Below, piece by piece: positions 8,819 through 20,295 of a stretch of 64,000 nt of DNA. Positions within the stretch are counted from its first letter, which is position 1, and each line of letters opens with the position of its first letter. This DNA is from Micromonospora haikouensis (GTDB lineage: Bacteria > Actinomycetota > Actinomycetes > Mycobacteriales > Micromonosporaceae), in the NCBI RefSeq assembly GCF_900091595.1, contig NZ_FMCW01000011.1, forward strand, positions 62,001 through 126,000. Direction: 5' to 3'. A program made the translations under genes and the position numbers. The notes under the pieces were generated by a model that ran no database searches, had not been told where the DNA came from, and saw nothing but the letters and a program-made list of their open reading frames with translations.

Positions 8819-8849
8819 GGGCCGCCGGCAGGTCCCGTGCCGGCGGCCC
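8819..8849 (-). terminator. Terminator hairpin of the MarR-ABC-ABC operon
   Basis: A perfect 12-bp inverted repeat (GGGCCGCCGGCA against its complement) with a 7-nt loop lies 17 bp past the stop of the last ABC gene on the minus strand. There is no T-run, as is usual in high-GC actinomycetes. Confidence 0.7.
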
Positions 8850-8865
8850 GCCCGTGTCACGACGC

Positions 8866-10905
8866 TCAGCCCTGGACCGGGGCGGGCAGGGGTCCCGGCT
8901 CGCCGACGGCGACCGGGTCCGGCTGGCTGAACTGGGCCTGGTAGAGCCGGTGGTACGCGCCCCTGGCGGCCAGCAGCTGCTCGTGGGTGCCCTGCTCGAC
9001 GATGCGGCCGTTCTCCATCATCAGGATCAGGTCCGCGTCGCGGATGGTGGACAGGCGGTGGGCGATGACGAAGCTGGTCCGGTCGGAGCGCAGCGCCGCC
9101 ATGGCCCGCTGGAGCAGCACCTCCGTGCGGGTGTCCACCGAGCTGGTCGCCTCGTCGAGGATCAGCAGCGACGGCTCGGCCAGGAACGCCCGCGCGATGG
9201 TGATGAGCTGCTTCTCGCCCGCGCTGACGTTGTTGCCCTCGGAGTCGATGACGGTGTCGTAGCCGTCGGGGAGGCTGCGCACGAAGCGGTCCACGAACGT
9301 GGCCCGCGCGGCGGCCACGATCTCCTCCTCGCTCGCGCCCGGCCGGCCGTACGCGATGTTGTCGCGGATCGTGCCGCCGAAGAGCCAGGTGTCCTGGAGC
9401 ACCATGCCGATCCGGCCGCGCAGGTCGTCGCGGCGCAGGGTGGTGATGTCGACCCCGTCGAGGGTGATCCGGCCGGCGTCCAGCTCGTAGAAGCGCATGA
9501 CCAGGTTGACCAGGGTGGTCTTGCCGGCCCCGGTCGGCCCGACGATGGCCACCGTGTGGCCCGGTTCGGCGACCAGCGACAGGTCGGTGATCAGCGGCTT
9601 GTCCGGCTCGTACCGGAAGGAGACCCGGTCGAACTCGACGCGGCCGTGCGGGTCGGCGACCCGGGCCGGCACGGCCGGGTCGGGGCTCTGCTCCTCGGCG
9701 TCGAGCACCGCGAACACCCGCTCGGCGGAGGCGACCCCGGACTGCAGCAGGTTGGCCATCGAGGCGACCTGGGCCAGGGGCTGCGTGAACTGCCGCGAAT
9801 ACTGGATGAACGCCTGCACGTCGCCGAGGCTTATCGTGCCCGACGCCACCCGCAGCCCGCCGACCACGGCGATCGCGACGTAGCTGAGGTTCCCGATGAA
9901 CATCATCGCCGGCATGATGATCCCGGAGATGAACTGGGCGCCGAAGCTGGCCCGGAACAGCTCGTCGTTCTTGGCGGTGAAGGCGGCCTCCACCTCGCGC
10001 TGCCGGCCGAACACCTTCACCAGCTCGTGGCCGGTGAACGCCTCCTCGATCTGGCCGTTCAGCTCGCCGGTGTGCGTCCACTGGGCGATGAACCGCTGCT
10101 GCGAACGCTTCGCGATCGCGCCGGTGACCACCACCGACAGCGGCACCGCGACCAGGGCCACCAGCGCCAGCAACGGCGAGATCCAGAACATCATGGCCAG
10201 TACGCCGACCACGGTCAGCAGCGAGGTGAGCAGCTGGCTCAGCGTCTGCTGGAGGGTCTGCGAGATGTTGTCGATGTCGTTGGTGACCCGGCTGAGCAGC
10301 TCGCCCCGGGGCTGCCGGTCGAAGTACGGCAGCGGCAGCCGGTTCAGCTTGTCCTCGACGTCGGCGCGCAGCCGCAGCACCGTGCGCTGCACCACCCCGT
10401 TGAGCAGCCAGCCCTGCCACCACATGAGCACGCTGGCCGCCAGGTAGAGGGCGAGCGCGAGCAGCAGCACCCGGCCCAGGGCGGTGAAGTCGATGCCGAC
10501 CCCGGGCACCACGTCCATCCGGGCCAGCATGTCGGCGAAGTTGTCGTTGCCGGCCGCGCGGGCCGCCGCGACCGCCTGCTCGGCGGTGGTCCCGGCCGGG
10601 AGCTGCCGGCCGATCACCCCGCTGAAGATCAGGTCGGTGGCGTGGCCGAGCACCTTCGGGCCGTACACGCTGAAACCGACGCTGACCAGCGCGAGGGTGA
10701 CGATGACGATCAGCTGGAGGCGGTGGGGCCGCAACCGGCGCAGCAGCCGCCGGGCCGACGGCCCGAAGTTCATCGACTTCTCGGCCGGCATGCCGGCGCC
10801 CATCCACGGCGGGCCGCCGCGCTGGCCGCCGGGGGGCAGCCGTTTCGGCGTGGCCGGCTCCGCCTTCGCCGCCCCGACGGGCCGCTGGTCCGGTACGGCC
10901 GTCAT
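8866..10905 (-). CDS. ABC transporter, fused permease and ATPase (exporter half)
   Basis: A 679-residue type IV ABC exporter subunit. A Pro/Gly-rich N-terminal tail of about 65 residues precedes the six-helix membrane domain (about 85-400). The C-terminal ATPase has Walker [12 protein letters not shown]-loop MVLQDTWLF, the signature NVSAGEKQL (usually LSGGQ), Walker [13 protein letters not shown] and H-loop AHRLSTI. The ATG start overlaps the stop of the preceding ABC gene by 4 bp (ATGA), so the two halves are translationally coupled and should form a heterodimer. Such MarR-linked pairs usually export drugs or lipophilic compounds; the substrate here is unknown. Confidence 0.9.
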   Translation of the reverse strand: MTAVPDQRPVGAAKAEPATPKRLPPGGQRGGPPWMGAGMPAEKSMNFGPSARRLLRRLRPHRLQLIVIVTLALVSVGFSVYGPKVLGHATDLIFSGVIGRQLPAGTTAEQAVAAARAAGNDNFADMLARMDVVPGVGIDFTALGRVLLLALALYLAASVLMWWQGWLLNGVVQRTVLRLRADVEDKLNRLPLPYFDRQPRGELLSRVTNDIDNISQTLQQTLSQLLTSLLTVVGVLAMMFWISPLLALVALVAVPLSVVVTGAIAKRSQQRFIAQWTHTGELNGQIEEAFTGHELVKVFGRQREVEAAFTAKNDELFRASFGAQFISGIIMPAMMFIGNLSYVAIAVVGGLRVASGTISLGDVQAFIQYSRQFTQPLAQVASMANLLQSGVASAERVFAVLDAEEQSPDPAVPARVADPHGRVEFDRVSFRYEPDKPLITDLSLVAEPGHTVAIVGPTGAGKTTLVNLVMRFYELDAGRITLDGVDITTLRRDDLRGRIGMVLQDTWLFGGTIRDNIAYGRPGASEEEIVAAARATFVDRFVRSLPDGYDTVIDSEGNNVSAGEKQLITIARAFLAEPSLLILDEATSSVDTRTEVLLQRAMAALRSDRTSFVIAHRLSTIRDADLILMMENGRIVEQGTHEQLLAARGAYHRLYQAQFSQPDPVAVGEPGPLPAPVQG

Positions 10906-12635
10906 GCCGGCACCCCCGCCGTCTGCTGGGACGCGACGATCTCCGCGTACGTCGGGCAGTTCTCCAGTAGTTCGGCGTGCCGGCCCATCCCGACGATGCC
11001 CCCGTCCTCGAGCACGATGATCTGGTCGGCGTCGACGATCGTGGAGACCCGCTGGGCCACGATCACCACCGCCGCGTCCCTGGTGACCGGCCGCAGCGCC
11101 GCCCGCAGCCGGGCGTCGGTGCCGAGGTCGAGCGCCGAGAACGAGTCGTCGAAGAGGTAGATCTCCGGCTTGCGCACCAGGGCGCGGGCGATCGCGAGGC
11201 GCTGCCGCTGCCCGCCGGAGACGTTGGTGCCGCCCTGCGCGATCGGGGCGTCCAGCCCCTCGGGCAGCTCGGCGACGAAGTCGCGCGCCTGGGCGACCTC
11301 CAGGGCGGCCCAGAGCTCGGCGTCGGTGGCATCCGGGTTGCCGTACCGCAGGTTGCTGGCGATCGTGCCGCTGAACAGGTATGGCCGCTGCGGCACCAGC
11401 CCGATCCGCCGCCACAGCTCGTCCGGGGCGAGGTCGCGCACGTCCACCCCGTCGACCAGCACCGCCCCGGCCGTGGCGTCGACCAGTCGGGGGACCAGCG
11501 TCAGCAGGGTCGTCTTGCCGGCCCCCGTGCTGCCGATGACGGCCGTGGTGCGCCCGGCGCGCGCCGTGAACGAGATGTCGTGCAGCACCGGCGCGCTCGC
11601 CCCCGGATACTGGAACCGGACGTCGCGCAGCTCCAGCTCGCCCCGGACGGTCACCTCGGTCACGGGCGCGGCCGGCGGGACGACGGTCGAGTCGGTGTCC
11701 AGCACCTCGACGATCCGCTCGGCGCAGACCGCGGCGCGGGGGACCATCATCAGCATGAGGGTGGCCATCATGACGGCCATCAGGATCTGCATGAGGTATT
11801 GCAGGAAGGCGGTGAGCGCACCGACCTGGATCTGACCGGCGTCGACGCGTTCCGCGCCGAACCAGAGCACGGCGATGCTGGAGACGTTGAGCACCAGCAT
11901 CACGATGGGGAAGATCAGGGCCATCAGCCGGCCGGTGCGCAGGGCGGTCGCCGTGAGGTCGGCGTTCGCGTGGCCGAAGCGTTCCGTCTCGTAGGGCTCC
12001 CGGACGAACGCCCGGACCACCCGGATGCCGGTGATCTGCTCGCGCAGCACGCGGTTGACCGCGTCGATGCGGGTCTGCATCAGCCGGAACCCGGGCACCA
12101 TCCGCCGGATGATCAGCGCGAGCGCGACCGCCAGCACCGGGACGCTGACCAGCATCAGCCAGGACAGCCCGATGTCCTCCCGCAGCGCCATCACCACCCC
12201 GCCGACGCTCATGATCGGCGCGGCGGCCAGGATGGTGCAGCTCATCAGCACGAGCATCTGCACCTGCTGCACGTCGTTGGTGTTGCGGGTGATCAGCGAG
12301 GGCGCGCCGAAGCGGGCCACCTCGCGGGCGGAGAACCGGTTGACGTGGGCGAACAGCTCGGCGCGGACGTCCCGGCCGAAGCCCATCGCCGTGCGCGCGC
12401 CGAGGTAGACGGCGGCGGTGGAGCAGGCGATCTGCACCAGGCTGACCAGCAGCATCCAGCCGCCCGTACGCATGATGTAGCCGGTGTCTCCCCGGGCCAC
12501 GCCCTGGTCGATGATGTCGGCGTTGAGGCTCGGCAGGTAGAGCGAGGCCATCGTGCCGACGAACTGGAACGCCAGCACCGCCGCCAGTGGCCGATGGTAG
12601 GGGCGCAGGTATGCGCGGAGTAGCCGGATCAGCAC
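10902..12635 (-). CDS. ABC transporter, fused permease and ATPase (partner half)
   Basis: A 577-residue ABC exporter half with a membrane domain at about 10-310 and an ATPase at about 340-577. The ATPase shows Walker [12 protein letters not shown]-loop LVPQRPYLF, the canonical signature [10 protein letters not shown], Walker [13 protein letters not shown] and H-loop switch AQRVSTI. The Walker B carries Asp (FDDSFS) in place of the catalytic Glu, and the H-loop His is Gln, a degenerate pattern typical of heterodimeric exporters in which one site is inactive. GTG at 12635 lies inside the end of the MarR gene (7-bp overlap). The order is MarR, this gene, then the second half. Confidence 0.9.
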   Translation of the reverse strand: MLIRLLRAYLRPYHRPLAAVLAFQFVGTMASLYLPSLNADIIDQGVARGDTGYIMRTGGWMLLVSLVQIACSTAAVYLGARTAMGFGRDVRAELFAHVNRFSAREVARFGAPSLITRNTNDVQQVQMLVLMSCTILAAAPIMSVGGVVMALREDIGLSWLMLVSVPVLAVALALIIRRMVPGFRLMQTRIDAVNRVLREQITGIRVVRAFVREPYETERFGHANADLTATALRTGRLMALIFPIVMLVLNVSSIAVLWFGAERVDAGQIQVGALTAFLQYLMQILMAVMMATLMLMMVPRAAVCAERIVEVLDTDSTVVPPAAPVTEVTVRGELELRDVRFQYPGASAPVLHDISFTARAGRTTAVIGSTGAGKTTLLTLVPRLVDATAGAVLVDGVDVRDLAPDELWRRIGLVPQRPYLFSGTIASNLRYGNPDATDAELWAALEVAQARDFVAELPEGLDAPIAQGGTNVSGGQRQRLAIARALVRKPEIYLFDDSFSALDLGTDARLRAALRPVTRDAAVVIVAQRVSTIVDADQIIVLEDGGIVGMGRHAELLENCPTYAEIVASQQTAGVPA

Positions 12636-13111
12636 GCCGAGGTCTCCGGTCTCGTGTCGTGGGGCGTCATCTGTGGTTCCTCTCCACTGCCGATGACCTC
12701 GAGCAGGAACTGCCGGATCACGGCCGCCTTCGCCGGGTCTGCGTCGACCGAGGTCAGCGGTCGGCCGGACTGCATGAGGGTGATGAGTGCGGCGACCCGC
12801 TCCCGGCCGGCGGGGGTCAGGACGAGCCGCACGCTGCGCCGGTCGGTGTCGTCGCGCTGCCGCTCGACGAGGCCGTCCCGCTCCAGCGTGTCGACGATGC
12901 CGGTGAGGGTGGCCGGGCGGATGAAGCCGGCCTCGGCGACCGCCCGGAGGGGCAGATCGCCGTGCTGGGCCAGGGTCATCAGGGTGGCCATGCCCGCCTG
13001 GGTCAGACCGTGCTCCTCGGCGAGGTAACGGTTCCACCGCTGGCCGACGATGTGACCGGCGGTCACCAGCAGCCGGCCCAGCGGCACGTCCCGCAGCCCG
13101 ATCAGGTCCAT
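12629..13111 (-). CDS. MarR family transcriptional regulator
   Basis: A 160-residue winged-helix DNA-binding protein. It shows the MarR pattern of a dimer helix ([31 protein letters not shown]), recognition helix [20 protein letters not shown] and wing [21 protein letters not shown]. It is the first gene of a three-gene operon with two ABC exporter halves, and its last codons overlap the first ABC gene. It presumably represses the operon and is released by a transported compound. A 13-bp palindrome just upstream (13128-13140) is a possible autoregulatory site. Confidence 0.9.
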   Translation of the reverse strand: MDLIGLRDVPLGRLLVTAGHIVGQRWNRYLAEEHGLTQAGMATLMTLAQHGDLPLRAVAEAGFIRPATLTGIVDTLERDGLVERQRDDTDRRSVRLVLTPAGRERVAALITLMQSGRPLTSVDADPAKAAVIRQFLLEVIGSGEEPQMTPHDTRPETSAC

Positions 13112-13127
13112 GCGCTCATGTTAGCCC

Positions 13128-13140
13128 CCTGATAGTCAGG
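13128..13140. promoter_or_regulatory. Possible MarR operator
   Basis: CCTGATAGTCAGG is an inverted repeat with 5-bp arms and a 3-bp centre. It lies 17 bp upstream of the MarR start and overlaps the stop codon of the DoxX gene. MarR proteins commonly bind such short palindromes over their own promoter; this assignment is inference. Confidence 0.35.
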
Positions 13141-13579
13141 CCCCAAACGAAATGGCGGCGGCGGCGGAGAGGAAGACCACCTGGAGCAACGCGCGAGGCG
13201 CAAGCGGGGTCACCGGCCGACCGGCCAGGGTCAGCCCGCGCCGGGCGGCCGAGGCGTTGGCCGGGAACATGGCGAGCAGCAGCAGCCCCAGCCCGGCCGC
13301 CGCCCACCCCGCCGTGGCCGGCACGAGCAGCGCCACCGCGCCGGCCAGCTCCAGCACGCCGGTGACGGTCACCAACAGCCCCGGGTGGGGCAGCCGGGGC
13401 GGCATCATGGCGATCAGGTCGGCCCGGCGGCCGGTGAAGTGGGCGTACGCGGTGAGCGCGAACAGGGCCGCCAGCCCGACCCGCAGCGCGGGGTGCCAGC
13501 CGTCCAGGGCGTCCACGCCGAGCAGCCCGGCCAGCCGGGCCAGGGTGAATCCGGCGACGAGGGCGATCAGGGGCGCCAT
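13136..13579 (-). CDS. DoxX family membrane protein
   Basis: A 147-residue, four-helix membrane protein of the DoxX group. The pattern includes an N-terminal helix with RLAGLLGVDALDGWHPALRVGLAALF, AYAHFTGRRADLIAMMPPRLPHPGLLVTVTGVLELAGA, and two more hydrophobic segments. ATG 13579 was chosen because GAGGAGG sits directly upstream; the longer frame is non-conserved. It is divergent from a TetR gene, which is likely its repressor. DoxX proteins have been tied to redox and membrane-stress functions, but the role is poorly defined. Confidence 0.85.
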   Translation of the reverse strand: MAPLIALVAGFTLARLAGLLGVDALDGWHPALRVGLAALFALTAYAHFTGRRADLIAMMPPRLPHPGLLVTVTGVLELAGAVALLVPATAGWAAAGLGLLLLAMFPANASAARRGLTLAGRPVTPLAPRALLQVVFLSAAAAISFGA

Positions 13580-13616
13580 GGGAACCTCCTCGGTCAGGGG
13601 CAACTTGTCGCTGACT

Positions 13617-13654
13617 AGATTGCGCCCGGCTCGCCATCTTGTCAACGGCAAGTT
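13617..13654 (-). promoter_or_regulatory. DoxX promoter with possible TetR operator
   Basis: On the minus strand TTGACA (complement of 13640-13645) is followed after 17 bp by CAATCT, a reasonable housekeeping promoter for the DoxX gene. It overlaps CTTG-N7-CAAG (13638-13652), a dyad beside the divergent TetR gene, and CTTGTC recurs at 13604-13609. Repression by the neighbouring TetR is inferred. Confidence 0.4.
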
Positions 13655-13665
13655 AGGCTTCGGCC

Positions 13666-14223
13666 ATGACCGGACAGCGTGGCTACCATCACGGTGACCT
13701 GCGTCGCGCCCTGCTCGCCTCCGCCGTCGAGGCGATCACCGAGGCCGGGCCGGCGGCCCTGAGCCTGCGCGACCTGGCCCGCCGCGCCGGGGTCTCGCAC
13801 GCCGCCCCCGCCCACCACTTCGGCGACAAGGCGGGGCTGCTCACCGCGCTCGCCGTCGAGGGCTTCGACCTGCTGGCCGGGGCGCTGCGCGAGGCCGGCG
13901 ACCTGCTCGACGCCGGTGTCGCGTACGTCCGCTTCGCGGTCGGGCACCGCGCCCACTTCGAGGTGATGTTCCGCCCCGAGCTCTACCGTCGCGACGACCC
14001 GGAGGTGGCGGCCGCCCGCGAGCGGGCCGGCGCGGCGCTGCGGGCCGGAGTGGCCGCCCTCCCGCGCGACGGCACCGACCCGGACGAGGAGGCGGACGCC
14101 CTCGCCGCCTGGTCGATCGTGCACGGATTCGCGACCCTCTGGCTGGCCGGGGCGCTCCCGCCCCGCACCGGCCCGGACCCGGAGGCCGCCGCCCGGAAGG
14201 TCATCCGCCGCCTCTTCGACTGA
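13666..14223 (+). CDS. TetR/AcrR family transcriptional regulator
   Basis: A 185-residue regulator. The N-terminal helix-turn-helix runs YHHGDLRRALLASAVEAITEAGPAALSLRDLARRAGVSHAAPAHHFGDKAGLL (about 6-60) and is typical of the TetR subgroup with a WHG-type C-terminal ligand domain. The remainder is helical with a terminal WSIVHGFATLWLAGALP segment. It is divergent from the DoxX gene across an 86-bp intergenic region, which suggests direct local control. No ribosome binding site is obvious; an AT-rich TTAGGCT lies 7-12 bp before the ATG, so the transcript may be leaderless. Confidence 0.9.
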   Translation: MTGQRGYHHGDLRRALLASAVEAITEAGPAALSLRDLARRAGVSHAAPAHHFGDKAGLLTALAVEGFDLLAGALREAGDLLDAGVAYVRFAVGHRAHFEVMFRPELYRRDDPEVAAARERAGAALRAGVAALPRDGTDPDEEADALAAWSIVHGFATLWLAGALPPRTGPDPEAAARKVIRRLFD

Positions 14224-14339
14224 CGCCCCCGGCCACGACTGACGCCCCCGGCTTCGGCTGACGCCGGCCCGGCTGTCGGCTGACGCCCCCGCCCCCGCCC
14301 CCGCCCCCGCCCCCGCCCTCGCCTTCGGCTGACGCCGGC
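14224..14339. repeat. Low-complexity tandem repeats with potential G-quadruplex
   Basis: After the TetR stop, CTGACGCC(CCC)GGC-like units recur four to five times, each with a TGA. They are followed by five consecutive CCCCCG units (about 14286-14321). The minus strand therefore carries five GGGGG tracts, a strong G-quadruplex candidate. The region sits between the convergent 3' ends of TetR and the second MarR gene, so a role in transcription termination is possible. Confidence 0.7.
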
Positions 14340-14975
14340 TCAGCGCGGCGCGCGCCGCTGCGCCGGCTCGGCCGGGGTCGCGTCGATGTACTCGCGCATC
14401 ACCTCGGCCATCTCGCGCAGGAACGCGGCGGTCGCCGCCGCCTGCTCCGGAGAGAGCCGACCGACCGCCCGCTCCACCCCGGCGAGCATCGGCCGCAGCG
14501 CCTCGACCACCTGTTCGGCGGCGTGGTCGGTGACCTGGAGACACAGCCGCCGCCGGTCGCGCGGGTGCGGCGCCCGCGCCACGTGCCCGGCCTGCACCAG
14601 CCGGTCGACCAGGCTGGTCGCCGACGCCGACCGGATGCCCAGCCGGTTGCCCAGCTCGACGGGGCCGAGCGGCTCCGTGCTGGCGACGAGATGCTCGATC
14701 GCGGCGGCGTCGGTCGCCCCGATGCCCAGCCGCCGGGCCAGCGCGGCGCGGGTGTCCCCGGCGATCCGGAGCATGTCGCGCAGCGCCGCCACCGTCTCGG
14801 TGTCCGCCGCCGGCCGGCCCGCGGCCCCGTTGCCCGCGGCCCCGTTGCCCGTCGTCCCGCTGTCCGCGGCCCTGTTGCCCGTCGTCCCATTGCGCGTCGT
14901 CCCGCTGTCCGCCGGGCTCGCCTGGGCGCCGGGCACGACTGCCCGCGCCGGTGATGCGGGCGAAACGTGCTCCAT
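14340..14975 (-). CDS. MarR family transcriptional regulator with repetitive N-terminal tail
   Basis: A 211-residue protein. Residues 60-205 form a MarR winged helix: AIEHLVASTEPLGPVELG, LGIRSASATSLVDRLVQAG (recognition helix) and wing APHPRDRRRLCLQVT. The first 58 residues are low-complexity, built of near repeats of SGTT(G/R)NG and GAAGNG units, encoded by imperfect 30-bp tandem DNA repeats (about 14815-14930). This tail may vary between strains. It follows GuaB1 on the same strand with a 73-bp gap that holds its own likely promoter. The target genes are not evident from context. Confidence 0.85.
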   Translation of the reverse strand: MEHVSPASPARAVVPGAQASPADSGTTRNGTTGNRAADSGTTGNGAAGNGAAGRPAADTETVAALRDMLRIAGDTRAALARRLGIGATDAAAIEHLVASTEPLGPVELGNRLGIRSASATSLVDRLVQAGHVARAPHPRDRRRLCLQVTDHAAEQVVEALRPMLAGVERAVGRLSPEQAAATAAFLREMAEVMREYIDATPAEPAQRRAPR

Positions 14976-14982
14976 GGGTAAA

Positions 14983-15005
14983 AGTTAGCACCCGATAATA
15001 GTTAG
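14983..15005 (-). promoter_or_regulatory. Likely promoter/operator of the second MarR gene
   Basis: An AT-rich patch in otherwise GC-rich DNA. The minus strand has TATTAT (15000-14995) as a -10 candidate about 20 bp before the ATG. It is bracketed by two direct AGTTAG repeats (14983-14988 and 15000-15005, plus strand), which could be regulator half-sites. The assignment is inference. Confidence 0.35.
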
Positions 15006-15048
15006 ACAGGCGAGTAATTCACCTGGCGTGCGGGGAACCTCGGCGGGC

Positions 15049-16697
<1,649 letters not shown>

Positions 16698-16702
16698 GCG
16701 CC

Positions 16703-18454
16703 TCAGGCGATCGTGCAGATGGGGGAGCCGGCGGTGATGACCGCGCCGACCTCGGCGGACAGCCCGCTGACCGTGCCCGCCTTGTGCGCGTGCAGCGGCT
16801 GCTCCATCTTCATCGCCTCCAGCACGACGACCAGGTCACCCTCGGCGACGGTGTCGCCGTCCGCGACGGCGATCTTCACGATCGTGCCCTGCATCGGCGA
16901 GGTGAGCGCGTCGCCGTCGACCGCCGCGCCGGCCTTGGCCCCGCCGCCCCGGCGGGCCGGCTTCCGCGCGGCGGGCGCGGCGGTGGCCGTGCCCGCGCCG
17001 AGGCCGGCGGGCAGCGTCACCTCCAGCCGCTTGCCGCCCACCTCGACCACGACGGTCTCCCGCTCGGCCGGGCCCTCGGCGGGGCCGGCGACGGCGGTGA
17101 ACGGCGGCACGGTGTTGTCGAACTCGGTCTCGATCCACCGGGTGTGCACGGTGAACGGCGCGGCCGTGAACGCGGGGTCGCGCACCACCAGGCGGTGGAA
17201 CGGCAGCGCGGTGGCCATGCCCTCGACGACCATCTCGTCCAGCGCCCGCCGGGCCCGCTCCAGGGCCTCGGTGCGGGTCTCGCCGGTGACGATCACCTTG
17301 GCCAGCAGCGAGTCGAAGTTGCCGCCGATCACGTCGCCGGCGGAGATGCCGGTGTCCACCCGGACGCCGGGCCCGGTGGGCAGCCGCAGCGCGGTGACCG
17401 TGCCGGGGGCGGGCAGGAAGTTGCGGCCCGGGTCCTCGCCGTTGATCCGGAACTCGATGGCGTGTCCGCGCGGCGTCGGGTCCTCGGTCAGCCGCAGCCG
17501 CTCGCCGTCGGCGATGCGGAACTGCTCACGCACGAGGTCGATGCCGGCGGTCTCCTCGGTGACCGGGTGCTCGACCTGGAGGCGGGTGTTGACCTCCAGG
17601 AAGGAGATCGTGCCGTCCGCGCCCACCAGGTATTCCACCGTGCCGGCGCCGTGGTAGCCGGCCTCCCGGCAGATCGCCTTGGCGCTGTCGTGGATCTGGG
17701 CGCGCTGGGCGTCGGTGAGGAACGGCGCGGGGGCCTCCTCGACGAGCTTCTGGTGCCGGCGTTGCAGCGAGCAGTCCCGGGTGCCGACGACGACCACGTT
17801 GCCGTGCCGGTCGGCGAGGACCTGCGCCTCGACGTGCCGGGGCTGGTCGAGGTAGCGCTCGACGAAGCACTCGCCCCGGCCGAACGCGGCGACCGCCTCG
17901 CGGGTGGCCGACTCGAACAGGTGCGGGATCTCCTCCAGGGTGCGGGCCACCTTGAGGCCGCGCCCGCCGCCGCCGAAGGCGGCCTTGATGGCCACCGGCA
18001 GGCCGTGCTCGACCGCGAACGCGGTCACCTCGTCGTGGCCGGCGACCGGGTCCGGGGTGCCGGGGACCAGGGGCGCGCCGGCCCGCTGGGCGATGTGCCG
18101 GGCGGTGACCTTGTCGCCGAGGTCGCGGATCGCCTGCGGGGTCGGCCCGATCCAGGTCAGGCCCGCGTCGAGGACGGCCTGGGCGAAGTCGGCGTTCTCG
18201 GAGAGGAAGCCGTACCCGGGGTGGACGGCGTCGGCCCCGGCCTGCGCGGCGACGGCGATCAGCTTGTCGATCCGCAGGTACGTCTCGGCGGCGGTGTCGC
18301 CGCCCAGGGCGTACGCCTCGTCGGCCAGGGTGGCGTGCAGCGCGTCCCGGTCGGAGTCGGCGTAGACGGCGACGCTGCCCAGGCCGGCGTCGCGGCAGGC
18401 GCGGATGACGCGGACGGCGATCTCGCCTCGGTTGGCGATGAGTACCTTGCGCAC
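16703..18454 (-). CDS. accA: Acyl-CoA carboxylase alpha subunit (biotin carboxylase plus biotin carrier)
   Basis: A 583-residue fused subunit. The biotin carboxylase domain covers about 1-450 ([26 protein letters not shown]-grasp [40 protein letters not shown]). After a basic linker the biotinyl domain ends the protein, with the attachment lysine K549 in EAMKM. It carboxylates biotin with ATP and bicarbonate; the partner beta subunit (32400-33983), epsilon subunit (25899-26111) and biotin ligase (34139-35014) are all in this window. GTG 18454 has a strong GGAAGGAGG site. Products would be malonyl- or methylmalonyl-CoA for fatty and other lipid synthesis. Confidence 0.95.
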   Translation of the reverse strand: MRKVLIANRGEIAVRVIRACRDAGLGSVAVYADSDRDALHATLADEAYALGGDTAAETYLRIDKLIAVAAQAGADAVHPGYGFLSENADFAQAVLDAGLTWIGPTPQAIRDLGDKVTARHIAQRAGAPLVPGTPDPVAGHDEVTAFAVEHGLPVAIKAAFGGGGRGLKVARTLEEIPHLFESATREAVAAFGRGECFVERYLDQPRHVEAQVLADRHGNVVVVGTRDCSLQRRHQKLVEEAPAPFLTDAQRAQIHDSAKAICREAGYHGAGTVEYLVGADGTISFLEVNTRLQVEHPVTEETAGIDLVREQFRIADGERLRLTEDPTPRGHAIEFRINGEDPGRNFLPAPGTVTALRLPTGPGVRVDTGISAGDVIGGNFDSLLAKVIVTGETRTEALERARRALDEMVVEGMATALPFHRLVVRDPAFTAAPFTVHTRWIETEFDNTVPPFTAVAGPAEGPAERETVVVEVGGKRLEVTLPAGLGAGTATAAPAARKPARRGGGAKAGAAVDGDALTSPMQGTIVKIAVADGDTVAEGDLVVVLEAMKMEQPLHAHKAGTVSGLSAEVGAVITAGSPICTIA

Positions 18455-18555
18455 CTCGTGCCTCCTTCCGGGATGTTACTGACGGGGAGTTTATCGGCCG
18501 AGGTCGCGGCCCTAACGATCGCTCAGTGTGGGATGTGGCACTGTCCCGCCGCCGA

Positions 18556-18571
18556 TAGTCAAACTTGCCTA
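18556..18571 (+). promoter_or_regulatory. Candidate PadR operator 1 (autoregulatory) with leaderless-type promoter
   Basis: TAGTCAAACTTGCCTA fits the 16-bp palindrome TAGTCAA-N2-TTGACTA with one mismatch. A matching site lies before the ABC operon at 19193-19208. TAATAC (18570-18575) overlaps its end and is a -10 candidate only ten bases before the PadR GTG, so the mRNA may be leaderless and directly repressed. Confidence 0.6.
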
Positions 18572-18584
18572 ATACGCTTCTCCG

Positions 18585-19205
18585 GTGTCTGCCACTCGGA
18601 TGATGATTCTCGGCCTGGTCAAGTGGATGCAGCCGGTGCACGGCTACGACGTCCGCCGCGAGCTGCTCAGTTGGGGCGCCGACAAGTGGGCCAACGTGCA
18701 GCCCGGCTCGATCTACCACGCGCTGCGCAAGCTCGGCGAGGAGGGGCTGCTGCGCGAGGTCGCCACCGAGCAGGTCGGCGTCCGGCCGGCCCGGACGACG
18801 TACGAGATCACCCCGAAGGGGGTCGACGAGTTCGAGACCCTGCTGCGCGACCTGTGGTGGGGCAATCATCAGACGAACGACCCGTTCATGGCGGCGTTCG
18901 CGTTCCTGCCGGCGCTGCCCAGGCCGGAGGCGGCGGCCGCGCTGCGCAGTCGGGGGCAGGTGCTGCGGGCCGGCGTGGAGAGCATGCGCGCCTCGATGGC
19001 GTCCGCCTGGATCCGCGACTCCAAGCCGGTGGGCGTGAGCTGGACGTACGAGCTGTGGATCGCCCGGGGCGAGGTCGAGGCGGACTGGTGCGAGCGGGTC
19101 GCCGACCGGATCGAGGCCGGCGTGCCGTACCTGCCGGAAGGGCTGGCCGGGCGGGACGACTGGAACGTCGGGGAAGGGGCGCGCGAGCAGAATAATCAAA
19201 GTTGA
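18585..19205 (+). CDS. PadR family transcriptional regulator
   Basis: A 206-residue regulator. The winged helix is in residues 1-90: MMILGLVKWMQPVHGYDVRREL, the PadR signature QPGSIYHALRKLGEEGLL, then wing RTTYEITPKGVDEFETLL. A helical C-terminal domain follows, of the Vir/PadR_C type used for dimerisation. It is co-directional with, and 113 bp upstream of, a DrrAB-like ABC exporter. Matching palindromes lie before its own start and before the exporter, so it is the likely repressor of both. Its last codons overlap the second operator. Confidence 0.92.
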   Translation: MSATRMMILGLVKWMQPVHGYDVRRELLSWGADKWANVQPGSIYHALRKLGEEGLLREVATEQVGVRPARTTYEITPKGVDEFETLLRDLWWGNHQTNDPFMAAFAFLPALPRPEAAAALRSRGQVLRAGVESMRASMASAWIRDSKPVGVSWTYELWIARGEVEADWCERVADRIEAGVPYLPEGLAGRDDWNVGEGAREQNNQS

Positions 19206-19231
19206 CTATAGAAGTTATATCGCGTTAGCCT
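19193..19231 (+). promoter_or_regulatory. Candidate PadR operator 2 and promoter of the ABC exporter operon
   Basis: TAATCAAAGTTGACTA (19193-19208) is a 16-bp palindrome with one mismatch from TAGTCAA-N2-TTGACTA. It contains TTGACT (19202-19207), an excellent -35, followed after 18 bp by TAGCCT (19226-19231). PadR bound here would cover the -35. The site overlaps the PadR stop codon. Confidence 0.65.
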
Positions 19232-19318
19232 CGCCGGGAGTTTCGGGGCCACCCGTGTCGCGTGGCGTCCCCGGGGGAAAGGCCGGCCCCGTCCGGCCAA
19301 GGACGACCAGGAGCGAAG

Positions 19319-20278
<960 letters not shown>

Positions 20279-20295
20279 CCTCCCCGGAGTCGATC

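Noticed and set aside
8575..11160. Very long plus-strand open frame opposite the ABC genes
   Set aside because: It is an antisense shadow of GC-rich codons: composition is Arg/Gly/Pro/Asp/His-biased, while the minus strand has complete ABC transporter motifs.
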